64,000 bases of DNA from Korarchaeum sp964519515 (lineage in GTDB: Archaea; Korarchaeota; Korarchaeia; Korarchaeales; Korarchaeaceae): positions 1 to 64,000 of the forward strand of contig CAZFIJ010000044.1 of the NCBI GenBank assembly GCA_964519515.1. Reading direction: 5' to 3'. Both the position numbers and the translations under genes were made by a program. The notes beneath the pieces were generated by a model. The model saw only the letters and a program-made list of their open reading frames with translations, searched no databases and had not been told where the DNA came from. Every line of letters begins with the position of its first letter. Positions within the stretch are counted from its first letter, which is position 1. Below, in pieces: positions 15,768 through 24,681 of this stretch.

Positions 15768-16922
15768 TCATTCTCCTTTAAATAACGTCTCATATATGAA
15801 GTAACCTATCGCTATGAGCAATATCGCTATCCCGAGAGCTGTTACTAAGAACAGCGTGGGATCACTGGCTAAGGGGCTCACGTTCTCGAGAGATAAGGAT
15901 CTTCCGAGTATCGTCCTCCATGGTTCAGGTATTTTATCAGCTACTATCGGTAGATTAGCTAGGAAGTATGGATATTGACTGAACATATTCAGGTACTCTC
16001 CAGTTAATATCGTGAGCGCTGCTGATATCGTTGCGAGAGCTGAGAGCTTGAAGTCAACGCTGCCGAATATTAGCCTCAGTATAGCGTAGATCTGAATTAC
16101 TATGAGTATCATCTTGATCAGGAAGAGCCAGCTCATGTCGACCGTCTCAACTCCACCTAATCCCCATCCGAAGGATCTGAAGATATTGTTGAACTTCATC
16201 GGCGTCGATATCAATGACATAGAGTACCATGGGCCCAATATCAGCATTATGAAAGTCCCTACTACAGCTACCTTCAATGTAATCGAGTAAAGCTGGGAGC
16301 TCTCCTCACCCCTCTCCTTGACCATTCGATAAGCTAACAGAGCCGAGATGAAGAGGGAACCGAACGTTATAGCGCCGAAGACACTCTTCAGATAGAGAGG
16401 CGCGAAAGTCGGATTGGCGAGAGCTCCGAGGGCATCTATATAAGGCTTCCCATCTATCTTAAGCCCCGATGGCGTATTCAGGAAGGCGAAAACTAACCTG
16501 AAGCCGAGGGGTATAGTGTAAGCTGTGATAGCTAATAGGATCCCAGAGGAGAGGTGAGCCCATCTCGGGAAGGAGTCCCAACCGTAGTAATAGAGCACTA
16601 TAGCTAGGAAGTGGATCAGTATCGAGAGTATCGCTATCCCGAATGGGAGCAAAGTTATGTTGCCAGCGACCCCTATGAACTCGGGATAGAAGCTGAGTAG
16701 GAATACAGTGAAGGCTGTCCCCATGACCCCAGCTATCGCGTAAGTAGCAGCGTATATCCTGAATATCCCTCTAGCTATTCCGTCGAGCCTCTCATTCCCC
16801 GTGAGATCAGCTTTCCTCTTCAGCAAGGGCACTATCGTCGCGAGAGCCATTCCTAGGTTAACGGCCACTATATGTATGCCGAAGACTAGAGCTATGAAGT
16901 AGACTTGCGGGATCATGATCAC
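15768..16922 (-). CDS. CydA' subunit: CydA paralogue of a bd-type oxygen reductase
   Basis: Membrane protein of 384 residues with about nine hydrophobic segments. It does not resemble canonical CydB. Instead it follows the CydA pattern: an early helix with GIHIVAVNLG, a GWDSFPRWAHLSSG junction as in CydA, FLNTPSG at the position of the CydA NPVG motif, and NPTFAPLYLKSVFGAITFGS at the site of the fourth-to-fifth helix region. The quinol-loop motif KLAAxE and GRxPW are absent. Archaeal CydAA' enzymes, made of two CydA paralogues, are described (Caldivirga type); this fits. It overlaps the upstream cydA by four bases. Role: probable partner subunit. Confidence 0.72.
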   Translation of the reverse strand: MIMIPQVYFIALVFGIHIVAVNLGMALATIVPLLKRKADLTGNERLDGIARGIFRIYAATYAIAGVMGTAFTVFLLSFYPEFIGVAGNITLLPFGIAILSILIHFLAIVLYYYGWDSFPRWAHLSSGILLAITAYTIPLGFRLVFAFLNTPSGLKIDGKPYIDALGALANPTFAPLYLKSVFGAITFGSLFISALLAYRMVKERGEESSQLYSITLKVAVVGTFIMLILGPWYSMSLISTPMKFNNIFRSFGWGLGGVETVDMSWLFLIKMILIVIQIYAILRLIFGSVDFKLSALATISAALTILTGEYLNMFSQYPYFLANLPIVADKIPEPWRTILGRSLSLENVSPLASDPTLFLVTALGIAILLIAIGYFIYETLFKGE

Positions 16923-18535
16923 ACCTCCCTAACTGATGGAGCGTACAGGAGCTTCCAAACGGCTAAGATCAGAGCTAAAGCGACGGAAATCAATATTAAA
17001 GCTATTAAGCCGTATGATAACGGATCTCCAGGGTTCGCTGTGTGAGCTACATCTACTGTCATTATACCGTAGATGGACCACGGCTTCCTCCCTATCTCCC
17101 TGACGGCCCACCCGAGGAAACTGATGATCTGAGCTACTATAGGAGTCAAGACGTTTATTTTGAGTAGAATTGGGGATAAATTCCCTCTCATGATCAATAT
17201 AGATGAGATCAAAGCATATAGACCTAAGAGGATGCTTAGACCCGTCTTAACGTAGTATAGGTAGTGTATCATGAGAGGGGGCCTGCAGTCGAATGGTGCT
17301 CCAGCTAATGTACAGTAATCTCGGGGTATCGAATCGTAATCAGGTAGTTTGGCCTCAAAGCTCCCATAAGCTATGAAACTCATGATCCCCTCTATTCCTA
17401 GAGATCTGCTGAAGCTGAATATAGAATTGCTGGTCCCCTCCATCGCCGCTAATTTCTCGGGGTTATATGAAGCTATCTCAACCCCGAGGATGTGTCCGAA
17501 AAGGAGACCTTGGACTGCTATGAAGATTAAGCTCAACAAGATCCCTAACCTCAATCCATTGGCATAATAGACTTTCCTCTTATCGCTCTTCGACCTGAGG
17601 AGTAGTAAAGAGTACCCCCCGACTATAGTGAATCCCGTTACTGTCATCGCAGCCCCTAGGGCATGCAATATGCTCCCAGCGTAAACTGGGGAGAGAAAAG
17701 TGACCATAGTATACCCAACGCTCTTGACAGTGTTAACCAATATAGTATCGACGACGTCCTTCACTAGCAGATCTTTAACGCTTCCAAGGGCCTCCTCCTT
17801 TATGACGAGTGAGAGTACGCTATCTCCCACTCTGACGTTACTCCAGGATTCGCTCGCGAGTTTAGATACTATCTTAGATGGGAGTAGAACAGCGACACCT
17901 TCACTCCTCTCTCCTAAAACTTCCATACCGAGAGATAGGAGTTTGTTCACATCTAGTACACTTACTATTTCCTTAGGGACTACTAAGAGCAGCTTAGGAT
18001 ATCCCTTATCGTACTTCCATCCAGTCATCGGATCGTACGAAGCTTGTATCCCAGTGGGGGCAACCATATAGCTGTTCACACTCATTATGAGGGCGCCTGA
18101 AAGCCAAGCCCCTACTAAAGCTAGGAATACTAGGATCAGCTTCCCCCTAACTCCTATCTTCCTCCACCCGAATACTAAGAAGTATATGAAGGTTATCTCT
18201 ATGAGGAATGCGAAGATCTCTGCGTACAGAGGGAAGAATATGTACCTACCAGCAGCCTCGAGTAAATTTGGCCATATTAAAACCAAACCGAACTCGCTTA
18301 CTGTTCCGCTAGCGGCTCCTACTGCGAATATTATGCCTAGGGCTTTTGCCATGGTCTTGGCCATTTCATGCCACTTCTCATCCTTGCTCCTCGCGTAGAG
18401 CAATAGCGAGAGGATTATGAAGAGGGGCAAGCCGAGGACGTATTGTAGTATGAGCCAGTGGAGCTCTATCCCTACAATAGATAGTATCCTATCCAAGGGA
18501 GCGGGATAGCTCAACCATTGACCAATGAGATCCAA
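16919..18535 (-). CDS. cydA: Cytochrome bd-type oxygen reductase subunit I (CydA, archaeal CydAA' type)
   Basis: Quinol-oxidising, oxygen-reducing subunit. H26 (ELHWLILQYVLG) and H291 (ILHALGAAM) match the heme-ligand histidines; E106/E113 fall in the proton-channel helix; the quinol motif KLAAMEG (361-367) and GRKPW (482-486) are intact. The Met393-equivalent site looks like lysine (YYVKTG, K430). Residues about 172-275 form a hydrophilic insertion not found in E. coli CydA, between the fourth and fifth helices. Start is TTG with GGGGGTGA five bases upstream. Operon with the CydA' gene. Oxygen respiration or oxygen scavenging are both plausible. Confidence 0.86.
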   Translation of the reverse strand: MDLIGQWLSYPAPLDRILSIVGIELHWLILQYVLGLPLFIILSLLLYARSKDEKWHEMAKTMAKALGIIFAVGAASGTVSEFGLVLIWPNLLEAAGRYIFFPLYAEIFAFLIEITFIYFLVFGWRKIGVRGKLILVFLALVGAWLSGALIMSVNSYMVAPTGIQASYDPMTGWKYDKGYPKLLLVVPKEIVSVLDVNKLLSLGMEVLGERSEGVAVLLPSKIVSKLASESWSNVRVGDSVLSLVIKEEALGSVKDLLVKDVVDTILVNTVKSVGYTMVTFLSPVYAGSILHALGAAMTVTGFTIVGGYSLLLLRSKSDKRKVYYANGLRLGILLSLIFIAVQGLLFGHILGVEIASYNPEKLAAMEGTSNSIFSFSRSLGIEGIMSFIAYGSFEAKLPDYDSIPRDYCTLAGAPFDCRPPLMIHYLYYVKTGLSILLGLYALISSILIMRGNLSPILLKINVLTPIVAQIISFLGWAVREIGRKPWSIYGIMTVDVAHTANPGDPLSYGLIALILISVALALILAVWKLLYAPSVREV

Positions 18536-18540
18536 TGCAT

Positions 18541-18789
18541 CACCCCCAAAGTTTTGATATAGCTTATATCCAGATTTTTTTATAAATCTTATGGTTATAA
18601 TAATTAACCATAAATGTATGATGGCTTCTCGTGACGACTGTGAGCTATTTCACCATAAGAGGAATATATATTTGAAAATATAAACACATAAAACATAGTA
18701 TATAAAATTTAATCCTGTAGGAAGTTTGTTGTCCCGACTATCATTCAGAATTCGGAAAAAATTAAAAAGTACTTCAGAAGATCTCTCTG
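18541..18789. promoter_or_regulatory. Divergent promoter region of cydA and the MFS gene
   Basis: About 250 AT-rich bases. For cydA the minus-strand box TTTATAAAAA lies near 18576-18585. For the MFS gene AAAATTAAAA lies near 18757-18767, about 25 bases before its ATG. No gene or clear operator was seen between them. Confidence 0.5.
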
Positions 18790-20091
18790 ATGGTTATGCA
18801 CCTAACGGAGCTCTTAGATAGAGCTGAGGTGGGGAAATTCCACTACAAGATATTATTGACCTCTTCCTTAATTTACGGCCTCACTGGAATGAATGTGATG
18901 CTCATCGCATCCCTAGTGCGTCCTATAGCGAGGGAATGGGGGCTAGATACAATTACAGTAGGTTATCTGATGAGCGTAGGTTACCTCGGCATGTTCCTAG
19001 GCGCTCTATTATTCGGTAGGCTAGCTGATGTCGTAGGGAGGAGGAAGGTCCTAATATCAGTCATAATAATAGAATCGATTTTCACAGCATCATGCGGTTT
19101 AGCTCAAGATCTATTAACACTTTACGCACTCAGATTCCTGGCGGGGATAGGGCTGGGTGGGGCCCTGCCTCAGCCAGCTGTCTATGTCTCAGAGTACATA
19201 CCTAAGGGGAAGAGGGGACTATTCCTAGGTCTTGTAGAGACGAGCTGGGTCTATGGGGCGATACTCTCCCTATTGATACCATACTTCCTGCTCCCATCTC
19301 TAGGATGGAGATCGACTTTCTCAGTCGCTCTGCTGCCCTTGATAGCGCTTCCCCTCACGTTAGCTTACCTACCCGAGAGCCTCAGATTCCTCATAACTAG
19401 GGGAAGGGTTGAGGATGTGAATTCCCTGCTACGTAAGATAGGCATTACTGAATTGAAGGAAGTGAGAGCTGACTCCTCTAAGAAGTACAACTTGAGGGAC
19501 CTCTTCTCCCCGAAGTATATGGAGAGGACCGTGCTCCTCTTCATCCTCTGGGGAGGGCTCATATACACGTATCACGGGATATTCCTCTGGCTCCCCACGA
19601 TATACGCGAAGCAATTCGGATTGGAAGATGTCACATCCATAGGGTGGAGCTTACTAGTCACCCTATTCCAGATACCGGGGTATTACTCCGCATCATTCCT
19701 CCTAGATAAGATAGGGAGGAGGAAGGTCCTCGCGATATACTTGACGGCAGCAGGGCTTGCTTCTGCTCTTTTGAGTCTCAGAGTAGATCTCTTCTGGGTT
19801 TTCCTCTTCAGCTCCATGATATCCTTCTTCAACTTGGGAGCTTGGGCCGGGCTCTACGCTTACACCCCCGAGCTATATCCTACTGAGATAAGGGGGACAG
19901 GCTCGGGTGCTGCAGCTAGTTTCGGGAGGCTCATGGGGATATTAGCTCCATCGATAACCGGCTATCTATTCGCGACTACCGGTCTCTCAGGCCCTTTCAT
20001 TATATTCTCCCTCGTGCATATATTCGCGGGTCTATCAGTTATTTTACTCGGAATTGAAACAATGGGAAAGTCCTTAGAAGAACTTACCTAA
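18790..20091 (+). CDS. Major facilitator superfamily transporter (sugar/organic-acid porter-like)
   Basis: Secondary transporter of 433 residues with twelve predicted membrane helices. MFS signatures are GRLADVVGRRKVLI in the loop between helices 2 and 3, PESLRFLITRGR after helix 6, LDKIGRRKVLAIYL in the second half, and ELYPTEIRGTGSG. These place it with the SV2/aromatic-acid/sugar porter branches; substrate unknown. The transcript looks leaderless (TATA box 25 bases upstream). With the divergent cydAA' pair it forms a block that separates rpoD from rpl18e. Confidence 0.85.
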   Translation: MVMHLTELLDRAEVGKFHYKILLTSSLIYGLTGMNVMLIASLVRPIAREWGLDTITVGYLMSVGYLGMFLGALLFGRLADVVGRRKVLISVIIIESIFTASCGLAQDLLTLYALRFLAGIGLGGALPQPAVYVSEYIPKGKRGLFLGLVETSWVYGAILSLLIPYFLLPSLGWRSTFSVALLPLIALPLTLAYLPESLRFLITRGRVEDVNSLLRKIGITELKEVRADSSKKYNLRDLFSPKYMERTVLLFILWGGLIYTYHGIFLWLPTIYAKQFGLEDVTSIGWSLLVTLFQIPGYYSASFLLDKIGRRKVLAIYLTAAGLASALLSLRVDLFWVFLFSSMISFFNLGAWAGLYAYTPELYPTEIRGTGSGAAASFGRLMGILAPSITGYLFATTGLSGPFIIFSLVHIFAGLSVILLGIETMGKSLEELT

Positions 20092-20093
20092 AA

Positions 20094-20113
20094 AATTATA
20101 AAATTTTTTAATT
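20094..20113 (+). terminator. T-rich terminator after the MFS gene
   Basis: An A/T run containing ATTTTTTAATTT begins within a few bases of the MFS stop codon. It fits the T-stretch type of archaeal terminator and precedes the rpl18e promoter. Confidence 0.4.
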
Positions 20114-20208
20114 TCCCATCCAATGATCGCGAGATGATCCACGAATGCGCTCGAGGACGCGAGCTAAATTTATTTATGGAGGACCCTTTGTTCAGGAGGA
20201 GGGTGAAG

Positions 20209-20571
20209 TTGAAACCGACGGGACCCACGAACATAAGGCTGGTGAAGATGATAAGGAATCTTGAGATAGCATCTAGAGTGAACGATGCGCCTATCTGGAA
20301 GGCTGTGGCTGAGAAATTGAAGAGGCAGACGAGGAGGAGGATAGAGGTCAATTTATGGAAGATAGAGAAATACTCAGATGGTGTAGCTGCAGTAGTGGTC
20401 CCAGGCAAGGTCTTAGGGGAGGGAGAAGTCACGAAACCGATAATTGTTGCAGCAGCGGGCTTCACGAGGTCAGCTAAGAGGAAGATAGAGGAAGCAGGAG
20501 GCAAAGCCATTCTACTGGATGATTACGCTAAGATAAACCCCAAGGGGTCCCATACAAGGATAATCGGGTGA
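20209..20571 (+). CDS. rpl18e: 50S ribosomal protein L18e
   Basis: Archaeal/eukaryotic relative of bacterial L15. The N terminus KPTGPTNIRLVKMIRNLE and the motifs NLWKIEKYSDG, VVVPGKVLGEG and C-terminal NPKGSHTRIIG match the family. I choose TTG at 20209, which follows AGGAGGAGGGTGA directly and gives the usual short N terminus (120 residues). The frame is open to ATG codons at 20176 and 20134; those would place the probable TATA box (AATTTATTTA near 20167-20176) within the gene. It heads the L18e-L13-S9 run. Confidence 0.93.
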   Translation: MKPTGPTNIRLVKMIRNLEIASRVNDAPIWKAVAEKLKRQTRRRIEVNLWKIEKYSDGVAAVVVPGKVLGEGEVTKPIIVAAAGFTRSAKRKIEEAGGKAILLDDYAKINPKGSHTRIIG

Positions 20572-20576
20572 TTTAA

Positions 20577-21047
20577 ATGAATTTCGATCTTGTTATTGAT
20601 GCTGAGAATAAGATCCTAGGTAGGATAGCTTCTCTAGCTGCTAAGGAACTTTTGAAAGGTAAGAGAGTCGCGATAGTCAATGCAGAGAAGGCAATAATCT
20701 CAGGAAACCCAGCGACGATACTCAAGAAATACCAGACGAGAAGATCTATCCAGAGCAAGATAAATCCGAAGAAATCTCCAGTGCAGCCTAGGACACCGGA
20801 TAGGATCGTTTGGAGGACCGTGAGAGGGATGCTCCCGATGAAGAAAGCTAAGGGGAGGGAGGCCCTCAGGAGACTCAGGGTCTTCATAGGGGTCCCCGAG
20901 GAGCTCGCAAATGTTGAAAAGGACTCAATAATAAAGGGAGACGTGAAATACACGATAGAATCCCTGAAACCTAAGAAGAGCAAGCGTTATATTACCGTCC
21001 TCACTCTCTCAAAGCTGTTAGGTTGGGGTGGAGAGTATGTCTCCTAA
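20577..21047 (+). CDS. rpl13: 50S ribosomal protein L13 (uL13)
   Basis: Early-assembly large-subunit protein. IDAENKILGRIASLAAKELL at the N terminus and IVNAEKAIISGNP followed by PDRIVWRTVRGMLP are conserved. Length 156 residues. It begins five bases after rpl18e and overlaps rps9 by 11 bases, so the three are one transcript. Confidence 0.96.
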   Translation: MNFDLVIDAENKILGRIASLAAKELLKGKRVAIVNAEKAIISGNPATILKKYQTRRSIQSKINPKKSPVQPRTPDRIVWRTVRGMLPMKKAKGREALRRLRVFIGVPEELANVEKDSIIKGDVKYTIESLKPKKSKRYITVLTLSKLLGWGGEYVS

Positions 21048-21456
21048 AGCGAGAGAATCATATACTCTAGCCTCCGCTAGGAGGAAGACAGCTAGGGCCA
21101 TGGCTGTGATAAGGAAAGGATCTGGGAGGCTCTACATAAATGGCTTACCCGTGGAAGTCTTCGCACCTAATGAGTTCGTGAGGATGAAGATACTTGAGCC
21201 CCTATGGCTGGCGATGGATTACGTTAAGGACGTAGATATATTCGCGAGAGTAAAGGGAGGGGGCTTCATGGCTCAAGCTGATGCCCTGAGGATGGCTATT
21301 GGTAGGGCCTTAGTCAGCTACACTAAGAGCGATCGTCTGAAGGAGATCTTCAAGGAATACGATAAGACTATATTGAAGGGAGATCCGAGGCAGGCAGAAC
21401 CTAAGAAGTACGGTGGTAGGAGCGCTAGGGCTAGGTTCCAGAAGTCTTATAGGTGA
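21037..21456 (+). CDS. rps9: 30S ribosomal protein S9 (uS9)
   Basis: Small-subunit head protein whose C-terminal tail reaches the P site. SARRKTARAMAVIRKGSGRL and the C-terminal KYGGRSARARFQKSYR are characteristic. The ATG at 21037 follows GGGGTGGAG; a GTG at 21028 overlaps that site. Length 139 residues. In other archaea rpoN and rpoK follow; here eIF5A does. Confidence 0.96.
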   Translation: MSPKARESYTLASARRKTARAMAVIRKGSGRLYINGLPVEVFAPNEFVRMKILEPLWLAMDYVKDVDIFARVKGGGFMAQADALRMAIGRALVSYTKSDRLKEIFKEYDKTILKGDPRQAEPKKYGGRSARARFQKSYR

Positions 21457-21482
21457 GTCCCCGATAAGGGCTAGGTGATCTC

Positions 21483-21887
21483 ATGTCAGTCACTAGGGGT
21501 AGTGCAGGGGATCTGAGGAAGGGTAGTTATGTCATCCTAGATGATGAGCCATGTGAAGTCCTAGAAGTGTCTAAGTCGAAGCCAGGAAAACACGGTTCAG
21601 CTAAAGTGAGAGTTGAGGCCAGGGGGATATTCGATGGTACTAGGAGATCTAAGATCTTCCCAGCGGATGCTTTAGTCGAGATACCGATCGTCGATAAGAA
21701 GACTGCTCAAGTGATAAACGTATACGGTAATGTAGTGCAACTAATGGATCTGGAGACATACGAGACCTTCGAGCTACCTCTCCCTGATGATCCAGAATTG
21801 GCTTCGAGGTTGAAGAGCGGGATAGAGGTAGAGTACTGGGAGTCGATGGGGAAGAGGAAGATAGTAAGGACGAGGGGTGGCGTATAG
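21483..21887 (+). CDS. eif5A: Translation initiation factor 5A (aIF5A)
   Basis: Relieves ribosome stalling, with hypusine or deoxyhypusine at the loop lysine. The loop SKPGKHGSAK puts the modified lysine at K36. N-terminal SH3-like and C-terminal OB-fold domains fill 134 residues. ATG start after TAGGTGATCTC. It lies between rps9 and srp54 with short gaps, giving a translation and targeting transcription unit. Confidence 0.96.
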   Translation: MSVTRGSAGDLRKGSYVILDDEPCEVLEVSKSKPGKHGSAKVRVEARGIFDGTRRSKIFPADALVEIPIVDKKTAQVINVYGNVVQLMDLETYETFELPLPDDPELASRLKSGIEVEYWESMGKRKIVRTRGGV

Positions 21888-21891
21888 TTAA

Positions 21892-23205
21892 TTGGTTTTA
21901 GAGAAGCTTGGAAGCTCCCTCAGGAATGCTGTTAGTAGGATAATGGGTAAATCCGTCATAGACGAGGCTGCGGTCAACGAATTCGTTCGAGAAGTTCAGA
22001 GGTCCCTGATAGAAGCGGATGTTGATGTCAAGCTCGTCCTGGAGATAAGTAGGAGGATCAAGGAGAGGGCTCTGAAGGAGAGCCCACCGCCAGGCTTCAG
22101 CAGGAGGGATCTAGCTGTTAAGATACTCTATGAAGAGCTGACGAACCTCTTGGGAAGGAAGCCTGCTGAGATACCTATGGAAAGTAAGAAGACAAATGTG
22201 ATCCTAATGGTCGGTATAGAGGGCTCAGGGAAAACAACTACTGTCGCTAAACTGGCTCTCTGGTTATCAAAGAGGTTCGGGAAAGTCGGGATAATCTCTG
22301 CTGATGTCGTGAGGCCGGCTTCGAAACTTCAGATAGAGCAATTAGTCGGTCCGGATATCCCTGTCTTCTCGAAGGAATCCAGAGATCCTGTGGAGATTAT
22401 GAGGGAGGGCATCGAGTTCTTCAAGAGGGAGAGATATAACTTCGTGATAATAGATACAGCGGGGAGGCATAAGGATGAGAGCAGCTTGATGAAAGAGCTC
22501 GATGCTTACAGGGAAATAGGGCCCGATCTCGTCATCTTAACGATAGATGGGACGATCGGACAGGCAGCTTATGCACAAGCGAGGGCTTTCGCTGAGAGGG
22601 TCCCGGTAGGAGGGGTAATAGTGACGAAACTCGATGGAGCGGCGAAGGGAGGTGGTGCTCTTTCAGCAGTAGCCGCGTCAGGGGCACCGATACTCTTCAT
22701 ATGTACCGGTGAGAGGGTAGATGATATCGAGAGGTTCGATCCTGAGAGGTTCGTTTCCAGGCTTTTAGGTGGTGGGGACATAATTGAACTCGCTATGAGG
22801 ATTGAAGAGGCATTTAAGGAGAGCAAATTGATGGAGAGGATGTCAAGGGGGAAGTTCGACTTAGAGGATTTCAGAGAGTATATTCAGCAGCTCGGGAGAG
22901 CTGGCCCTATGGAGAAACTCTTGGAGATGGTCCCGGGGGTCAGCGGTAGGGTACAGCTCGATATAAACTCGAGGGAGATGATGAGGTGGATAGCGATAAT
23001 AAACTCAATGACTCCCGAGGAGAGGAGGGATCCATCCCTGATAAGGGGATCTAGGATAGAGAGAATAGCTAGAGGATCCGGAGTCACCGCTAAGGAAGTC
23101 AGGAAATTGTTGAAATCCTATCATCAGGCGAAGAAGCTCATGGAATCTATGTCATCGGAATCCAAGGCTAGGAGACTCTTCAGGAGGATGGGCATAGGTG
23201 GATGA
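21892..23205 (+). CDS. srp54: Signal recognition particle 54 kDa protein (SRP54)
   Basis: GTPase that binds signal peptides and helix 8 of SRP RNA, targeting ribosomes to SecY. The N domain is followed by the G domain with GIEGSGKTTT (108-117), DTAGRHKDE and TKLDGAAKGGG, then the M domain from about 305 with the SGxxAKEVRKLLKSY RNA-binding helix. Length is 437 residues. TTG start. It overlaps pus10 by eight bases. Its RNA partner is encoded at 48.7-49.1 kb in this window and carries an unusual duplication. Confidence 0.97.
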   Translation: MVLEKLGSSLRNAVSRIMGKSVIDEAAVNEFVREVQRSLIEADVDVKLVLEISRRIKERALKESPPPGFSRRDLAVKILYEELTNLLGRKPAEIPMESKKTNVILMVGIEGSGKTTTVAKLALWLSKRFGKVGIISADVVRPASKLQIEQLVGPDIPVFSKESRDPVEIMREGIEFFKRERYNFVIIDTAGRHKDESSLMKELDAYREIGPDLVILTIDGTIGQAAYAQARAFAERVPVGGVIVTKLDGAAKGGGALSAVAASGAPILFICTGERVDDIERFDPERFVSRLLGGGDIIELAMRIEEAFKESKLMERMSRGKFDLEDFREYIQQLGRAGPMEKLLEMVPGVSGRVQLDINSREMMRWIAIINSMTPEERRDPSLIRGSRIERIARGSGVTAKEVRKLLKSYHQAKKLMESMSSESKARRLFRRMGIGG

Positions 23206-24370
23206 GCTCAAGGGGATCGTCCTCTGTGAGTTCTGCGAAGCGAGTATAATGGGCAAACCGGTAGATAATCTTCTAAATAGTTTGATGAGTCTACTGAATT
23301 CTGAGAGCTCCTCAGGAGAGAGTTGTGACCTCTGCGGTGGACTCTTTAGTAGAGAGCTCGGGAACATGCTCAGAAAGGCCTTGATCAAGCTAGAGGGAGT
23401 AGAGCTGTCATCAGTGAAAGCGGGCGTCTCTTTACCAGCTATCTTAATAGAGAGGGAGGACAGGATAAGGGCTAATCACAACCCTCCGGCAATGAGGTCC
23501 CTCAAGGTCACTCTGACGAGGTTACTGGATGGGGCGATGAGCTCACTCACTGGCATTAAGATAAGTCAAGAGCCAGATGCCATTCTGATATTCGATTTTG
23601 AGAGAGGGGATGTTGAGTTAGAATTAGCACCAGTATTCATCTTTGGAAGGTATAGGAAGCTCCAGAGAGGGATCTCCCAGTCCAGGAGGAAGTGCCCCGA
23701 GTGCAGAGGTAGGGGATGTGAGGCATGTGGTTGGAAGGGTAAGATCCCTCAGGGAAGCGTTGAGGGTATAATCGGGGAGGTGATGAGCGAGTTCTTCTCA
23801 GCTGAGGATTACGTCCTCCATGGGGCTGGGAGGGAAGATGTAGATGTCAGGATGCTCGGTGAAGGGAGACCGTTCGTGATGGAGTTAGTGAGCCCTAAGA
23901 GGAGGAGCGTGGACTTGAGGGAAATGGAGTCAGAGATAAATAGGAGGGCAGCCGGCCTAATTGAGGTTAAAAATCTAGAATTTTCCACTAGAGAAAAAAT
24001 AAGGATACTAAAAGGAAGATCCCCAAATGTCAAAAAATTATATAGAGCTTTGGTGGAGGTAGAAGGGGGAGTTGATGAGCGAGAACTGGAGCTCTTGAAG
24101 AGGCTCGAGGGCGCTGTGATAAGACAGAGGACGCCTAAGAGGGTGCTCTGGAGGAGAGCTGATATAACGAGATTGAAGAGAGTGTATGAGATAAATTTCA
24201 AGAGGATAGATGACAAAAAATTTGAGTTATTTGTTCTGTGTGATGGTGGACTTTACGTTAAGGAGCTCATTAGTGGGGATGATGGAAGGACCAGCCCCAG
24301 TATAACTGAGATCCTGGGGAAAAAATCTTTTTGTAGTGAACTCGATGTACTCGAGGTAATGGTTGAGTAA
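23198..24370 (+). CDS. pus10: tRNA pseudouridine synthase Pus10
   Basis: Makes pseudouridine 54/55 in archaeal tRNA. The N-terminal zinc site is C10/C13 with C43/C46 (CEFC...CDLC), followed by a THUMP-containing region. A CPECRGRGCEACG element (C166, C169, C174, C177) precedes the catalytic segment HGAGREDVDVRMLGEGRPF, where D214 or D216 is the likely active residue. Length 390 residues is normal. GTG start inside the srp54 end. In archaea with Cbf5 also present the two may share the position 55 activity. Confidence 0.93.
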   Translation: MDELKGIVLCEFCEASIMGKPVDNLLNSLMSLLNSESSSGESCDLCGGLFSRELGNMLRKALIKLEGVELSSVKAGVSLPAILIEREDRIRANHNPPAMRSLKVTLTRLLDGAMSSLTGIKISQEPDAILIFDFERGDVELELAPVFIFGRYRKLQRGISQSRRKCPECRGRGCEACGWKGKIPQGSVEGIIGEVMSEFFSAEDYVLHGAGREDVDVRMLGEGRPFVMELVSPKRRSVDLREMESEINRRAAGLIEVKNLEFSTREKIRILKGRSPNVKKLYRALVEVEGGVDERELELLKRLEGAVIRQRTPKRVLWRRADITRLKRVYEINFKRIDDKKFELFVLCDGGLYVKELISGDDGRTSPSITEILGKKSFCSELDVLEVMVE

Positions 24371-24384
24371 AGTGGTGATGATGC

Positions 24385-24681
24385 ATGGGTAGGAGGTCAT
24401 TCGGATTCCTCTACAGATCGAGGGATTTCCTCTCAAAGACCCCACGCGAGAGGGGCAGGCCATCCCCCGCGAAGCTCCTTAAGGAATTCGAAGTGGGCGA
24501 TAAAGTCGTGATAGATGTGGAACCATCGATCAGAAGGGGAATGCCCCATAGGAGATATCAGGGGAAGGTAGGTGTCGTGGTGGGCAAGAGGGGGGAAGCT
24601 TATCTCGTGGACATCAAGATGGGAGGTAAGACGAAGCATCTAATAGTGCTTCCCGTCCACCTCAAGAAGCACTCGGGATGA
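24385..24681 (+). CDS. rpl21e: 50S ribosomal protein L21e
   Basis: Archaeal/eukaryotic large-subunit protein of 98 residues. VGDKVVIDVEPSIRRGMPHR and YQGKVGVVVGKRGEAYLVD are diagnostic. The start ATG follows GGTGATGATGC. Its stop overlaps the rpo4 start (GGATGAGG), consistent with the conserved archaeal order L21e-rpoF-DUF655. Confidence 0.96.
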   Translation: MGRRSFGFLYRSRDFLSKTPRERGRPSPAKLLKEFEVGDKVVIDVEPSIRRGMPHRRYQGKVGVVVGKRGEAYLVDIKMGGKTKHLIVLPVHLKKHSG

